Below, piece by piece: positions 53,620-62,374 of a stretch of 64,000 bases of DNA (positions are counted from its first letter, which is position 1; the number at the start of each line of letters is the position of its first letter). The notes under the pieces are model-generated. The model worked only from the letters and a program-made list of their open reading frames with translations. It had not been told where the DNA came from and searched no databases. The DNA comes from Streptomyces sp. Ru73. GTDB taxonomy: Bacteria; Actinomycetota; Actinomycetes; Streptomycetales; Streptomycetaceae. Made by a program: the position numbers and the translations under genes. Location: contig NZ_PQSQ01000021.1 in assembly GCF_002920575.1 (NCBI RefSeq), forward strand, positions 25,631 through 89,630, given 5' to 3'.

Positions 53620-54897
53620 ATGGTCGACGCACAAAGTGAAGCGAAGCGGCTGGGCGAGGTGATCCGCCGGGCGCGAGTGCTGAAGAAGCTCTCGCAAGCG
53701 GATGTCGCCAAGGCCCTTGGCTATCACCAGTCGAAGGTGAGCCGCCTGGAAGGCGGCCGGGGCACCGAGGACACCCGCTTGCTGCGCGAAGTCGCACAGG
53801 TACTCGGTATTCCGCTGGACAGTCTTGGCCTCGCTGCCTCCCCGGATGCAAGCACCACCGACCCTGAGGCAGAAGACATGTACCGCCGCACCTTCCTCGC
53901 CGCGAGCATCGCTGCGCTCGCCGCGCCCGACGTACCGGCCCCCGTCGCCCACGACGACCTGGTCCGTTCGCTACTCCCCGGCCCGGGCAAGGAGTCCACC
54001 AGGCCGGTGCTGAAACTCGCGGAACTGAAGGACCGGGTGGCCAACGTCCGCCGGCTGTTCTGCACCTGCAGCTACAAGGAGCTGGAGGGCACGCTCCCCG
54101 ACGTCATCGCCGACCTCCGGAACGCCGCCGACCACAAATCGGCCGAGGTTTCGCTGCTTTCCGGCCTGCTTGCCACCGCGTACCAGACGGCGGCCGGGCT
54201 GCTGCTCAAGCAGAGCGACCACGGGAACGCCTGGCTCGCGGTCGGCCGCGCGATGGCCGAGGCCGAGCGCTCGGGCGACCCCGTGGTGCTCGCGTCGAGC
54301 GTCCGCGTCCACGCCCACGTCCTGGTACGCGAGAAGCACGCCTCGCAGGCCGTCGCGATCGTCCGCCACACCGCCGACCAGCTCTGCGGCTCCTACGACA
54401 AGCGCTCCAAGCAGTATCTGGCCGCCGTCGGGCTGATGTTGCTGCGCGGCGTCACCGCGGCCAGCAGCAGCGGCGACCGGGCGGCGACCCGCGAACTGCT
54501 CGGCGAGGCGCGCGAGGTCGCCCGGTTCGTCTCCCAGGACCAGCCGGACGCCTGGGCCAACTTCAGCCCCACGAACGTGGAACTGCACACCGTCAGCGCG
54601 TCCGTCTCGCTCGGCGATGCGGGGCAGGCGCTGGAGGCCGCGCGCCCCCTCATGCGCCGGCCCATCCCCGTACCGGAGCGCCGCGCCGGCCTGTGGGTGG
54701 ACGTGGCCCGCGCGTACAGCCAGCAGAGCAAGCTCGCCGACGCGTTCCAGGCGCTGCGGATCGCGGAGCGCTGCGCGTCCCAGGACATCCGCCGGCCCGC
54801 GGTACGCGAGATGGTCGCCGACATGGCCGCCCGCGACCGCCACCGCGCCCTCCCCGAGCTGCACCAGTTCAGTCGCCGCCTGGGAGCACCGGCGTGA
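53620..54897 (+). CDS. XRE family regulator with TPR-like helical domain
   Basis: A 425-residue protein. The N-terminal XRE HTH is RLGEVIRRARVLKKLSQADV and ALGYHQSKVSRLEGG (~residues 8-48). After a linker come Ala/Leu-rich helical repeats resembling TPRs that run to the C-terminus. Such proteins often bind peptides or partner proteins. The ATG at 53620 is chosen with AAAGGGG about 11 nt upstream. It overlaps the flavoprotein gene by 4 bp (GTGA) and is divergent from a HATPase gene, forming a three-gene signalling-like module. Confidence 0.88.
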   Translation: MVDAQSEAKRLGEVIRRARVLKKLSQADVAKALGYHQSKVSRLEGGRGTEDTRLLREVAQVLGIPLDSLGLAASPDASTTDPEAEDMYRRTFLAASIAALAAPDVPAPVAHDDLVRSLLPGPGKESTRPVLKLAELKDRVANVRRLFCTCSYKELEGTLPDVIADLRNAADHKSAEVSLLSGLLATAYQTAAGLLLKQSDHGNAWLAVGRAMAEAERSGDPVVLASSVRVHAHVLVREKHASQAVAIVRHTADQLCGSYDKRSKQYLAAVGLMLLRGVTAASSSGDRAATRELLGEAREVARFVSQDQPDAWANFSPTNVELHTVSASVSLGDAGQALEAARPLMRRPIPVPERRAGLWVDVARAYSQQSKLADAFQALRIAERCASQDIRRPAVREMVADMAARDRHRALPELHQFSRRLGAPA

Positions 54898-55676
54898 CCG
54901 GACAGGACAGCGGCGGAAGGGGTTCCAGTGACGAAGGAGGCAAGGACAGCAGTGACAGCGGCAGCGGTAACGGCAGGGGGAACGGCAGCGGCACGGCCGC
55001 ACGCGGCGTGAGTGGGCCGGCGACGGGCTGCGCCGCCCCGCCCCTCTCGGCCGCGGTCACGGACAAGGACGCGGAAGCGGACGCGGAAATGGGCACGGGC
55101 ACGGGGACGCCGGTGAGCAGGGAGACGAGGACGGGAACGGGGACGGACCGGAAGCCGTTCCTGTACGTCGTCCTCTGCGCCGCTGGCATCGCCAACGACG
55201 TGGGCAAGCTGATCAGGAACGCGCAGCAACGCACCTGGCGCGTCGGCGTCATCGCGACGCCACGCGGCCGGGAGTGCGTGGACACCGCCGCCATCGAGGC
55301 GCTGACCGGATATCCCGTACGGTCCGCCTGGCGCGTGCCGGGCGAGCCGCGTCCGCTGCCGCCCGCCGACGCGATCGCGGTCGCCCCTGCGACGTTCAAC
55401 ACGATCAACAAGTGGGCGCAGGGCATCGCCGACACCCTCGCACTGGGCATCCTCTGCGAGGCGCACGGCTTCGGTACCCCCACCGCGGCGCTCCCCTACC
55501 TGAACGCCGCCCAGGCCGCGCATCCCGCGTACGCCCAGAGCCTGGCCCGGCTGCGCCGCATGGGCGTCCTGCTCGGCGACTACGTCCCGCACCCGCCCCG
55601 CACGGGCGGCGGCCGCCGCCGCTTCCGCTGGGAACAGGCCCTCGACCTCCTGGCCCCGGTGCTGGAACGGCGCTAG
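54894..55676 (+). CDS. Flavoprotein (HFCD/phosphopantothenoylcysteine decarboxylase-like)
   Basis: A 260-residue protein. Residues ~1-82 are a low-complexity Gly/Ser/Thr/Asp/Glu region (GSSDEGGKDSSDSGSG). Residues ~84-258 are a flavoprotein domain with LYVVLCAAGIANDVGKLI, WRVGVIATPRG, and APATFNTINKWAQGIADTLA, which matches the PF02441 substrate/FMN segment. The GTG overlaps the XRE-TPR stop by 4 bp. Flavoprotein-XRE coupling suggests the redox or decarboxylase-like domain works with the regulator. The substrate is unknown, and the classic active-site His/Cys of Dfp are not obvious. Confidence 0.85.
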   Translation: MTGQDSGGRGSSDEGGKDSSDSGSGNGRGNGSGTAARGVSGPATGCAAPPLSAAVTDKDAEADAEMGTGTGTPVSRETRTGTGTDRKPFLYVVLCAAGIANDVGKLIRNAQQRTWRVGVIATPRGRECVDTAAIEALTGYPVRSAWRVPGEPRPLPPADAIAVAPATFNTINKWAQGIADTLALGILCEAHGFGTPTAALPYLNAAQAAHPAYAQSLARLRRMGVLLGDYVPHPPRTGGGRRRFRWEQALDLLAPVLERR

Positions 55677-55884
55677 GTCCGCGGGAACGGGCCGGGGCCG
55701 GCAGGACGGTGGGGTCGGCAGGACAGCGGGGGCCAGTAGGACGGTGGGGGCCGGCAGGACGGCGGGGCCGGCAGGACGGCGACGGACGGTAGTCACTGCC
55801 CGGCACGGTACTCGTCGGGCATGCATACCCGGCGGCCCTGCATATCCGGAGGCCGTGCGTAACGGGCGCCTTGACTCGCGCCTC

Positions 55885-55933
55885 GCATGACTGACGGCCG
55901 TGCATGACTGACGGCCGTGCATGACTGGCGGCC
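55885..55933. repeat. 17-bp tandem repeat GCATGACTGACGGCCGT
   Basis: Two perfect copies (55885-55901 and 55902-55918) and one degenerate copy (55919-55935). Confidence 0.85.
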
Positions 55934-56129
55934 CCGCGTACCTGCCGGCCCTGCGTACTCGGCCAAGCTCCGTGCTCGGGGCCCATGGACGGCGGTCCTC
56001 GGTGCTCGGGGCCCCGGTGCTCGGCAGCCCTCCGCGCTCGGGGGCCTCCGCGCTCAGGGGCCTCCGTACTCGGGGGGGGCCGCCTCCGCACTCGTCGGTC
56101 CCGCACCGGCCATGCACGGGCCGCGTCCC

Positions 56130-56162
56130 CGTCCGCGCCCCGTCCGCGCCCCGTCCGCGCCC
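56130..56162. repeat. 11-bp tandem repeat CGTCCGCGCCC, three copies
   Basis: Three perfect head-to-tail copies of an 11-bp unit within the uppP upstream gap. Confidence 0.85.
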
Positions 56163-56627
56163 CGGCCCACCTCCCGGGTCGGCCCTCTGGCCGGCCCCGG
56201 AGGTGGCCCGGGACGCACGCCAAACGGTGGCCTGCGAGGCACCCCGCCCGAGGTCCCGGTGGCCTCGACCGGGCCGATCTCCTGCCTGTCACTTCGGGAC
56301 GCTACGCTGCCTTACGATCGGCGCAAGATCGCGCCGCACCCCGCCCACGAGCCACCCGGACACCAGTTGTGCCATCAGTGACCCGCACGTGCGTCTGCAC
56401 GCGCACGCGCCCCGCGTCCCGCGCTGCGCGCCCAGGCCGCCTGATGCGTCATCAGTCCAGCGAGCAGCAAAGGCCAGCCCGAGGACGACGACCACCACCA
56501 CGACTCACTACTCCCCTGAACCGGCACGCACCGCGGCCGCACGCATGACGGCCGCCACCCCGAATTCCCCGCCGGCCTGCACACTCGCCGGTCACGGCAC
56601 GATCACCTTCCGGATGGCGTACAACCC

Positions 56628-57500
56628 ATGTCTTGGTTTGAATCATTCATCCTTGGGCTTGTCCAAGGTCTGACCGAATTCCTTCCGATCTCGTCCAGTG
56701 CGCATCTGCGCCTGACCGCGGCCTTCGCCGGCTGGCACGACCCCGGCGCCGCGTTCACCGCGATCACACAGATCGGTACCGAGGCTGCCGTACTGATCTA
56801 CTTCCGGAAGGACATCGTCCGGATCATCTCGGCCTGGGGCCGCTCCCTCGTGAACAAGGAGATGCGTCAGGACCACGACGCCCAGATGGGCTGGCTGGTG
56901 ATCGTCGGCTCCATCCCGATCGGCGTCCTCGGCATCACGCTCAAGGACGCGATCGAGGGCCCGTTCCGCGACCTCCGCCTGATCGCCACCACCCTCATCG
57001 TGCTGGGCATCGTCCTCGGCTTCGCCGACCGCCTGGCGGCGCGCGACGAGAGCGGCGGCCGGCACCGCGCCGCCAAGCAGCGCAAGACGCTCACCGACCT
57101 CGGCGTCAAGGACGGCCTGCTCTTCGGCTTCTGCCAGGCGATGGCCCTGATCCCGGGCGTCTCGCGCTCGGGCGCCACGATCAGCGGCGGTCTGTTCATG
57201 GGGTACACACGAGAGGCCGCTGCGCGGTACTCCTTCCTGCTCGCGATCCCCGCGGTACTGGCCTCCGGCGTCTTCGAGCTGAAGGACGCCGGCGAGGGCC
57301 ACGTCTCCTGGCCCCCGACGATCTTCGCGACGCTCATCGCCTTCGTCGTCGGCTATGCGGTCATCGCATGGTTCATGAAGTTCATCACCACGAAGTCCTT
57401 CATGCCCTTCGTCATCTACCGCGTCCTGCTGGGCGCAGCCCTGTTCGTACTGGTCGGAATGGGCGTCCTCAGCCCGCACGCCGGCGAATCGGCGGGCTGA
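56628..57500 (+). CDS. uppP: Undecaprenyl-diphosphatase (UppP/BacA)
   Basis: A 290-residue integral membrane phosphatase that recycles the undecaprenyl pyrophosphate carrier for peptidoglycan synthesis. It has the N-terminal GLVQGLTEFLPISSSAHL motif (~residues 10-27) and the second motif PGVSRSGATI (~178-187), which together carry the catalytic Glu, Ser and Arg residues, and about eight spans. ATG start with weak upstream ribosome site (GGATGG). Length and motifs are canonical. Loss of carrier recycling causes bacitracin sensitivity in other bacteria. Confidence 0.96.
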   Translation: MSWFESFILGLVQGLTEFLPISSSAHLRLTAAFAGWHDPGAAFTAITQIGTEAAVLIYFRKDIVRIISAWGRSLVNKEMRQDHDAQMGWLVIVGSIPIGVLGITLKDAIEGPFRDLRLIATTLIVLGIVLGFADRLAARDESGGRHRAAKQRKTLTDLGVKDGLLFGFCQAMALIPGVSRSGATISGGLFMGYTREAAARYSFLLAIPAVLASGVFELKDAGEGHVSWPPTIFATLIAFVVGYAVIAWFMKFITTKSFMPFVIYRVLLGAALFVLVGMGVLSPHAGESAG

Positions 57501-57511
57501 CACCGAACACC

Positions 57512-57551
57512 ACGGCGCGGTCGCCGTCCGACGGCGCCCGACCGCCGCGCC
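57512..57551. terminator. Possible bidirectional terminator between uppP and the CGNR gene
   Basis: CGGCGCGGTCGCCGTCC...GACGGCGCCCGACCGCCG can form a GC-rich imperfect hairpin in the 87-bp convergent gap. No T-run follows. Confidence 0.35.
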
Positions 57552-57587
57552 CTCCGCGCCTCTCACGCCCCGGACCAGCGCATCCCC

Positions 57588-58220
57588 TCACGGACGCAAC
57601 GGACCGGGGCCGTTCAGCGTCCTCGCTCCCCCGCCCTTCTCAGCCTTCTTACGACGGCGGTGCGCGGCCACTCGCGTACGCGTCGCGCACGCCGTGGAGC
57701 AGAACCGGCGGGGCGAACCGGGCCCGGTCGACAGATACAGGCGCCTGCAGCCGACAGCCGTGCACTCGCCCCAGGCCGGCCGGCCGTGCTCGGAGAAGAT
57801 CTGCGCCAGCGCGAGCGCACTGGTCGCCGTGAACCACTCGGCCCACGAGGCGTCGTCTCCGCGATCCACGTGCAGGTGCCAGACGTGCCCGCCGTGCCGC
57901 GACAGCCGAGGCCGCGCCCCGCACTCCTCCAGCAACGCATTGATCGCCAAAGCCGCCCGATCAGCACCCGCGTCGCCATCCGATCCGTCGTCATTCGGTG
58001 ACGCGGCCAGGATGTCGATCAACCGCCCGACCGCGCCCCGCAGCTCCTCCGCATCGCCCTCCGAAAAGGCCTCCTCGGACAGGTCCTCCGCGGACTCCCC
58101 GTGCCGGGCGAGCAGTGCAGCCAGCTCCGCACGCGGCAGGTCCGGATCCTCACGTACGGCATTGGCCAGCTCCAGCAGCCGATGCGCGGGCCGAAACCCA
58201 CGCCCTTCCTCCGCACCCAT
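57588..58220 (-). CDS. CGNR zinc-finger (ABATE-domain) transcriptional regulator
   Basis: A 210-residue regulator. The N-terminal ABATE-type ligand domain contains RPAHRLLELANAV, and the C-terminal CGNR-type zinc finger has ECTAVGCRRLYLSTGPGSPR and FCSTACATRTRVAAHRRR: the four cysteines are present but the name-giving CGNR is CATR. The ATG at 58220 has GGGAGG just upstream. It is divergent from an MFS transporter with TTACCG-repeat sites in between, the usual regulator/exporter pair, so it probably senses the exported compound. Confidence 0.9.
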   Translation of the reverse strand: MGAEEGRGFRPAHRLLELANAVREDPDLPRAELAALLARHGESAEDLSEEAFSEGDAEELRGAVGRLIDILAASPNDDGSDGDAGADRAALAINALLEECGARPRLSRHGGHVWHLHVDRGDDASWAEWFTATSALALAQIFSEHGRPAWGECTAVGCRRLYLSTGPGSPRRFCSTACATRTRVAAHRRRKKAEKGGGARTLNGPGPLRP

Positions 58221-58273
58221 GCGCCTCCCGCCGCCTTTCCTGGTCTGCAGCCATCCACTCCTCATCGAACCCT

Positions 58274-58308
58274 GTTACCGTAACGGCATTACCGTGTAAG
58301 CCGTTACC
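58274..58308. promoter_or_regulatory. Operator region with GTTACCGTAAC palindrome and repeats
   Basis: GTTACCGTAAC (58274-58284) is a palindrome with one central base. TTACCGTGTAA (58289-58299) repeats it at a 15-bp spacing, and GTTACC follows at 58303-58308. They lie between the divergent CGNR and MFS genes. Confidence 0.65.
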
Positions 58309-58401
58309 CTCCTGGTCGCCGCATCAGCCACTCGCAAGCCGGCCAAGCAGGCGGGCGGACGGGCAGCCAGGTAAGTAGGCAGGTGGACAGGGGGCAGTGG
58401 C

Positions 58402-59772
58402 GTGCGGCTGTACCTGATGACCGCGTTCGGCGCGCGGCTGGCCGAGGAGGGCATGGCCGTAGCGCTCGTCCTCCTCACCCTGCAACGCACGGGAAGCGCG
58501 GCCCACGGCGCCTTCCTCCTCACCGCATGGTTGGCACCTCACGCCCTCGCCGCACCACTGACCGGTGCCCTCGCGGCCCGGATGCGGAGCCCCCGCCTCT
58601 TCTACGTCGGCGCGCTGGCCGGCTTCGCCCTGGCGATCGGCGGGCTGGCGCTCACGGTCGGCCGGGCACCGGGCCCCCTGGCGCTCGCGATCGCCCTCGT
58701 CGGCGGAAGCTGCGGACCGGTCGTGTCCGGCGGCCTGTCGAGCCTCGTCGCCACCTTGGCACCCGACGACGGCGCACGGTCCCGTGCGTACGCACTCGAC
58801 GCCGCCGTGTACAACGCGGCATCGGTGACCGGCCCGGCCGTCGTGAGCCTGCTGGCCACCACCTCCTCCCCCGTTACCGCGACGCTCCTCCTCGCCGCGA
58901 CGGCTGCAACCGCCGCGAGCCTGACCACCGCCCTCCCCCTGCCACGCCCATCCCGTACGCCTCGCAAGAGCCGCCCGTCCCCGGCACTGTCACCAGGACC
59001 AGAGTCAGGACCGGCACCGGCACCGGCACCAAGACGTCAGTCCAGTACCACCTCAGCGTCCCAACCGCCCTGTCCAGCCCGGCCACCCCGCGACCAATCA
59101 CCGCCGTCACCGGACGGACGCCGGAGCCCGGCCCTCACCACCGGCGTCGCAGCGCTGTGGCTCATCCCCGAGCTACGCGCCATCACCGCTGCGACGTCGC
59201 TCGCCTTCGTCGGTGTCGGCGGCCTGACCACCACGGCAGTACTGCTCGCCGAACGCCGAGGGCACCCCGAGGGCGGCGGCCTGCTGATGACCGTCTTCGC
59301 GATCGGCGCCCTGGCCGGGTCCCTGTTCCTCGCCCGGCGGAAGTCGGCCGTGCCGCCGCGGCGTCTCGTCGCCTACGGCCTGGTCGGCACCGGCCTCGCC
59401 CTCGCTGCCGCGGCCGCGCTGCCCTCCTTCACGGCGAGCGCGCTGCTCTTCACGGTGGCAGGGCTGTTCGACGGCCCGCTGCTGAGCGCCACCTTGCGTA
59501 TTCGCGCCGACCACGCACCCCCGTCGGTCCGCGCCCAGGTCTTCACGCTGGGAGCGGGGCTGAAGATTTCCGCGGCGGCCTGCGGGGCGGCGCTGACCGG
59601 CGCGGCGACCGCGCTGACCGCCCCGGTCCTCCTCCTGATCATCGCTGCCCTCCAGCTGTCTGCTGCCCTGTTGTACGCCGTCGTCCGAGCGCACGCCCGC
59701 CCGGCTCGGAAATCGTTCGTCCCTGGTGGCCCCGCTCCCCGCGCTGTCAGGGAGCGGGGCCGGTCCGAGTAG
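58402..59772 (+). CDS. MFS transporter
   Basis: A 456-residue 12-span major facilitator. The cytoplasmic loop between the halves (~residues 180-250) is an unusually long Pro/Ser/Arg-rich low-complexity insert (PGPESGPAPAPAPRRQ). The start is a GTG with GGGGCAGTGGC upstream. The gene is divergent from a CGNR regulator across a palindromic site. Probable efflux pump; substrate unknown. Confidence 0.9.
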   Translation: MRLYLMTAFGARLAEEGMAVALVLLTLQRTGSAAHGAFLLTAWLAPHALAAPLTGALAARMRSPRLFYVGALAGFALAIGGLALTVGRAPGPLALAIALVGGSCGPVVSGGLSSLVATLAPDDGARSRAYALDAAVYNAASVTGPAVVSLLATTSSPVTATLLLAATAATAASLTTALPLPRPSRTPRKSRPSPALSPGPESGPAPAPAPRRQSSTTSASQPPCPARPPRDQSPPSPDGRRSPALTTGVAALWLIPELRAITAATSLAFVGVGGLTTTAVLLAERRGHPEGGGLLMTVFAIGALAGSLFLARRKSAVPPRRLVAYGLVGTGLALAAAAALPSFTASALLFTVAGLFDGPLLSATLRIRADHAPPSVRAQVFTLGAGLKISAAACGAALTGAATALTAPVLLLIIAALQLSAALLYAVVRAHARPARKSFVPGGPAPRAVRERGRSE

Positions 59773-60088
59773 CGCCAGCAGCTCGGATAGGAACATTGCT
59801 CACCGTAGCGGGGGCCACTGACAATCGCCGTCGGCCGATCAGCGACGGACCGTTTCCGCTCACCCGGCCCGTCCCGCTCACCTGCGCTTCCCTCCCGCCG
59901 ACCGCAAGCAATTCGCCCGTACGAGTGAACACAGCGCCCTCCCGCGTTCCTTGACGGCCCGGCCCCGCTCGGGAACCGTGACCACCCGAGCCGGCCGGAA
60001 CGACCGAACCGACCGGAACGACCGAGCCGGCCGGGCCGACTGCACCGACCACACCAACCGAACCGACCTCCGACCTCGAAGGAGCACC
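59773..60088. other. Gap of 316 bp with ACCGACCGG-type repeats
   Basis: After the MFS gene, sequence from about 59980 to 60075 is a degenerate ~10-bp repeat (CCGAACCGACCGGAACGACC). GAAGGAG (60078-60084) is the ribosome site of the next gene. No separate gene is recognised. Confidence 0.6.
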
Positions 60089-60670
60089 GTGGGCGAGAAC
60101 AAGGACCGCATGCTGGCCGGTGACTGGTACATCGCCGACGATCCCGAACTCCTCGCGGACACCGAGCGCCGTATCGAACTCTGCGCGGCCTTCAACGCCG
60201 CCGGCGGACACACGCCCGGCACGTACGACCCGGCCCGGCGGGACGCGCTGCTGCGTCAACTGCTCGGCTCGGTGGGCGCGGACGTACGGATCCGGCCGCC
60301 CTTCCACTGCGACTTCGGGTACCTGATCAGCATCGGCTCCGGCACGTTCATCAACTTCGGGGCGGTCTTCCTGGACGCCGCGCCCATCACCATCGGCGCG
60401 CACGTGCAGATCGGACCCAACGTGCAACTCCTCACCCCGACCCATGAACTGGACGCGGAGCGCCGCCGGGCCGGCTGGGAGAAGGCGGTACCGATCACCA
60501 TCGGCGACAACGTCTGGCTCGGTGGCGGGGTGATCGTCTGCCCCGGCGTGACCATCGGCGAGAACACCGTGGTGGGGGCCGGTTCGGTGGTCACCAAGGA
60601 CCTGCCGGCGGGCGTTCTCGCGGTCGGCAACCCCGCCCGCGTGCTGCGCAAGCTGGACGAGCCGCAGTAA
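60089..60670 (+). CDS. Maltose O-acetyltransferase family protein
   Basis: A 193-residue enzyme of the maltose/galactoside O-acetyltransferase type. It has the N-terminal Mac domain (MLAGDWYIADDPEL, then LLRQLLG), the CDFGYLISIGSGTFINFGAV stretch, PTHELDAERRRAGWE with the catalytic His, and the hexapeptide region ITIGDNVWLGGGVIVCPGV ending NPARVLRKL. GTG start with GAAGGAG four bases upstream. It transfers acetyl to sugars; the physiological sugar is unknown. An open frame continues upstream through the tandem repeat but is not the start. Confidence 0.94.
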   Translation: MGENKDRMLAGDWYIADDPELLADTERRIELCAAFNAAGGHTPGTYDPARRDALLRQLLGSVGADVRIRPPFHCDFGYLISIGSGTFINFGAVFLDAAPITIGAHVQIGPNVQLLTPTHELDAERRRAGWEKAVPITIGDNVWLGGGVIVCPGVTIGENTVVGAGSVVTKDLPAGVLAVGNPARVLRKLDEPQ

Positions 60671-60805
60671 GCACGAGACCGACGGCGCCGCCGCGACGGG
60701 AGCGTGGAACGTCGCGACGCAACCGAGCAGGTCAGACAGGAGTGGCTGGGGTGGCGGGCCATAACTCTCGGCCGATTGTCAGTGCCTCCCCCTACTATGT
60801 GTCTC

Positions 60806-60991
60806 ATGTCCGCAACTCAGCCTCTTCCGGGCCAAGTCCGCCCTTCTGCCGCCGAAGTGAACGACTCCATACGGAGCTTCGTCCAGGCTCGGCGGGGCTG
60901 TGCCTGGACGCCTGAGGACCGCGCGGAGTACGCCCGCCTGCTCGCGGACTGGACGTCGGCGATGCGGGACGAGGTCGTCACGGCGGCCTGA
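60806..60991 (+). CDS. Small conserved-looking hypothetical protein
   Basis: A 61-residue protein: SATQPLPGQVRPSAAEVNDS then IRSFVQARRGCAWTPEDRAEYARLLADW. The sequence is helical and the composition protein-like, with GC3-biased codons. Two ATGs (60797 and 60806) are close together; the second is used. The related-looking pattern of short Streptomyces proteins with PSAxEVNxxIRxFV supports a real gene, but I cannot name a function. Confidence 0.6.
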   Translation: MSATQPLPGQVRPSAAEVNDSIRSFVQARRGCAWTPEDRAEYARLLADWTSAMRDEVVTAA

Positions 60992-61162
60992 GCGGAGGAC
61001 GAAACAAGGCAAGGGTCGGGAGGCGAAGCGAGGCGAGTCGGCAGGTGAGGCGAAGCGACGTCGGAGGGGAGGCGGGACAGCGCCGATCACGAGGGGCACG
61101 CCGTACATGCGTGCCGCAAGCCGTGCCGCGCGTCCGGCCGTACGGCGAGGCAGACTGGCCTC

Positions 61163-61381
61163 ATGTGCCGCAGCATCAAGACTCTCCGCCCGCCGACCAC
61201 CCCCGACGTGACACAGGAGGACATCCGCGCGGCGGCCTTGCAGTACGTACGCAAGGTCTCCGGGTTCCGTGCGCCCGCCGCGCACAACCGCGAGGTGTTC
61301 GACCAGGCCGTTGAGGCGATCACCGCCGCGACCAGCGACCTCCTCGCGGGCCTCCACGTACGAGGCCGCACGTCGTCCTGA
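61163..61381 (+). CDS. DUF2277 family protein
   Basis: A 72-residue protein starting MCRSIKTLRPP, the hallmark of DUF2277, followed by VTQEDIRAAALQYVRKVSGF and an N-acid helical end. The family is a small conserved actinobacterial/bacterial protein of unknown function. No ribosome site stronger than GAGGC is visible. It stands alone. Confidence 0.88.
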   Translation: MCRSIKTLRPPTTPDVTQEDIRAAALQYVRKVSGFRAPAAHNREVFDQAVEAITAATSDLLAGLHVRGRTSS

Positions 61382-61620
61382 CTTCGCCCTGACTCCGGTC
61401 CGCTATCCCTCCAGCACCGTCTGCACCGACAGGTGATCACTCGGGGCTGGCCGTGCTCCGAGAAGACGGTGATCTTGGCGTGCGACGTGCGACGTGCGCG
61501 CGGGCGACGAGGCGAGCAGCCGGTCGCCCCGGTCGCCGCCCGACCGGCTACGGCAACCACCACCCTCCACCGGCCGCAAGGCCAGCCCCGCAGGCGCCCA
61601 CTACCGGCGAGCCGCTGAGT

Positions 61621-62253
61621 TCAGTTACCCGCGCTCTCCGCCCCCGAAGGCCCTTCCCAGTCCGCGTACCGGATGCGGGAGATCTCCCGGACCTCCCCCA
61701 CCGTTCCCCACTCGTCCTTGCCCAGCCGGGAGAGGGGGCGCAGCCGGTGAATGTCGGGGTGCCCGTCCGTCATGACGTCCTCGGACACCGCCGCGTGCAC
61801 GACCCGCCCGAAGACGATCGTGGAGTCACCGATCCGGAGCGTGCTGTGCAGCTCGCACTCCAGCGCCACGGGCGAGGCGGCAACGCGCGGCGGCTTCACG
61901 AACCGGCTCGGCTCCGTGGCGATGCCCACCGCGTCGAACTCGCTCACGCCGTGCGGAAAGTCCGTCGCCGTGTCGTTGATCTGCTCGAACAGCTCCTCGG
62001 GCGCGAGGTTGACGACGAACTCTCCGCTCGCTTCGACGTTCAGCAGCGAGTCCTTCCGCCCCACCGACGTGAACTGCACGACCGGCGGCGAAACGGCGGA
62101 AATGGTGAAGAACGAATGCGGGGCCAGGTTCGCGGCGCCGCCGTCCGCCGCGATCGTGGAGACCCACGCGATCGGCCGCGGCACCACCGTCGCCGTCAGC
62201 AGCCGGTAGAAGTCGTTGCGGGACACCTTCTGGGGATCGATCTCGATACGCAT
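61621..62253 (-). CDS. Flavin reductase-like (NTAB/DIM6) family protein
   Basis: A 210-residue flavin reductase-like split barrel. It has SRNDFYRLLTATVVPRPIAW (N-terminal), APHSFFTISAVSPPVVQFTS (flavin binding) and FVVNLAPEEL, then CELHSTLRIGD and VFGRVVHAAVSED. It probably binds FMN and reduces it for a partner, or is a F420/FMN-dependent enzyme; no monooxygenase partner is adjacent. ATG 62253 used; a GTG 18 bp upstream is possible. Confidence 0.88.
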   Translation of the reverse strand: MRIEIDPQKVSRNDFYRLLTATVVPRPIAWVSTIAADGGAANLAPHSFFTISAVSPPVVQFTSVGRKDSLLNVEASGEFVVNLAPEELFEQINDTATDFPHGVSEFDAVGIATEPSRFVKPPRVAASPVALECELHSTLRIGDSTIVFGRVVHAAVSEDVMTDGHPDIHRLRPLSRLGKDEWGTVGEVREISRIRYADWEGPSGAESAGN

Positions 62254-62338
62254 GATCGCCAGTATCCCCACAGGCAGCCCGGCAGGCTAACCGCAGCTCG
62301 GCGGCATCGCCCAGCCCCTGTTCTCGGCAGACAGCGAT

Positions 62339-62360
62339 GGCCGCTCCGCTGACAGCGGCC
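62339..62360 (-). terminator. Short hairpin after the ArsR-SRPBCC gene
   Basis: GGCCGCT (62339-62345) and AGCGGCC (62354-62360) form a 7-bp stem with an 8-nt loop, just past the stop at 62375 on the minus strand. A weak terminator candidate. Confidence 0.4.
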
Positions 62361-62374
62361 TACCGGAAAGCGGC

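Larger units (their letters stand above)
55677..56627. other. Long non-coding region with several tandem repeats, 951 bp
   Basis: The largest gap of the window, between the flavoprotein gene and uppP. It holds: GGCCGGCAGGACGGTGGGG-like ~20-bp units (55690-55788); GCATGACTGACGGCCGT 17-bp units (55885-55933, two perfect copies plus a third degenerate one); GCTCGGGG-type units (55975-56080); and CGTCCGCGCCC 11-bp units (56130-56162). Frames through it encode only low-complexity Arg/Pro sequence. uppP presumably has its promoter near the right end. Confidence 0.75.

Noticed and set aside
56289..56501. 70-codon minus-strand frame upstream of uppP
   Set aside because: Cys/Arg-rich, no ribosome site, inside a repeat-rich gap.
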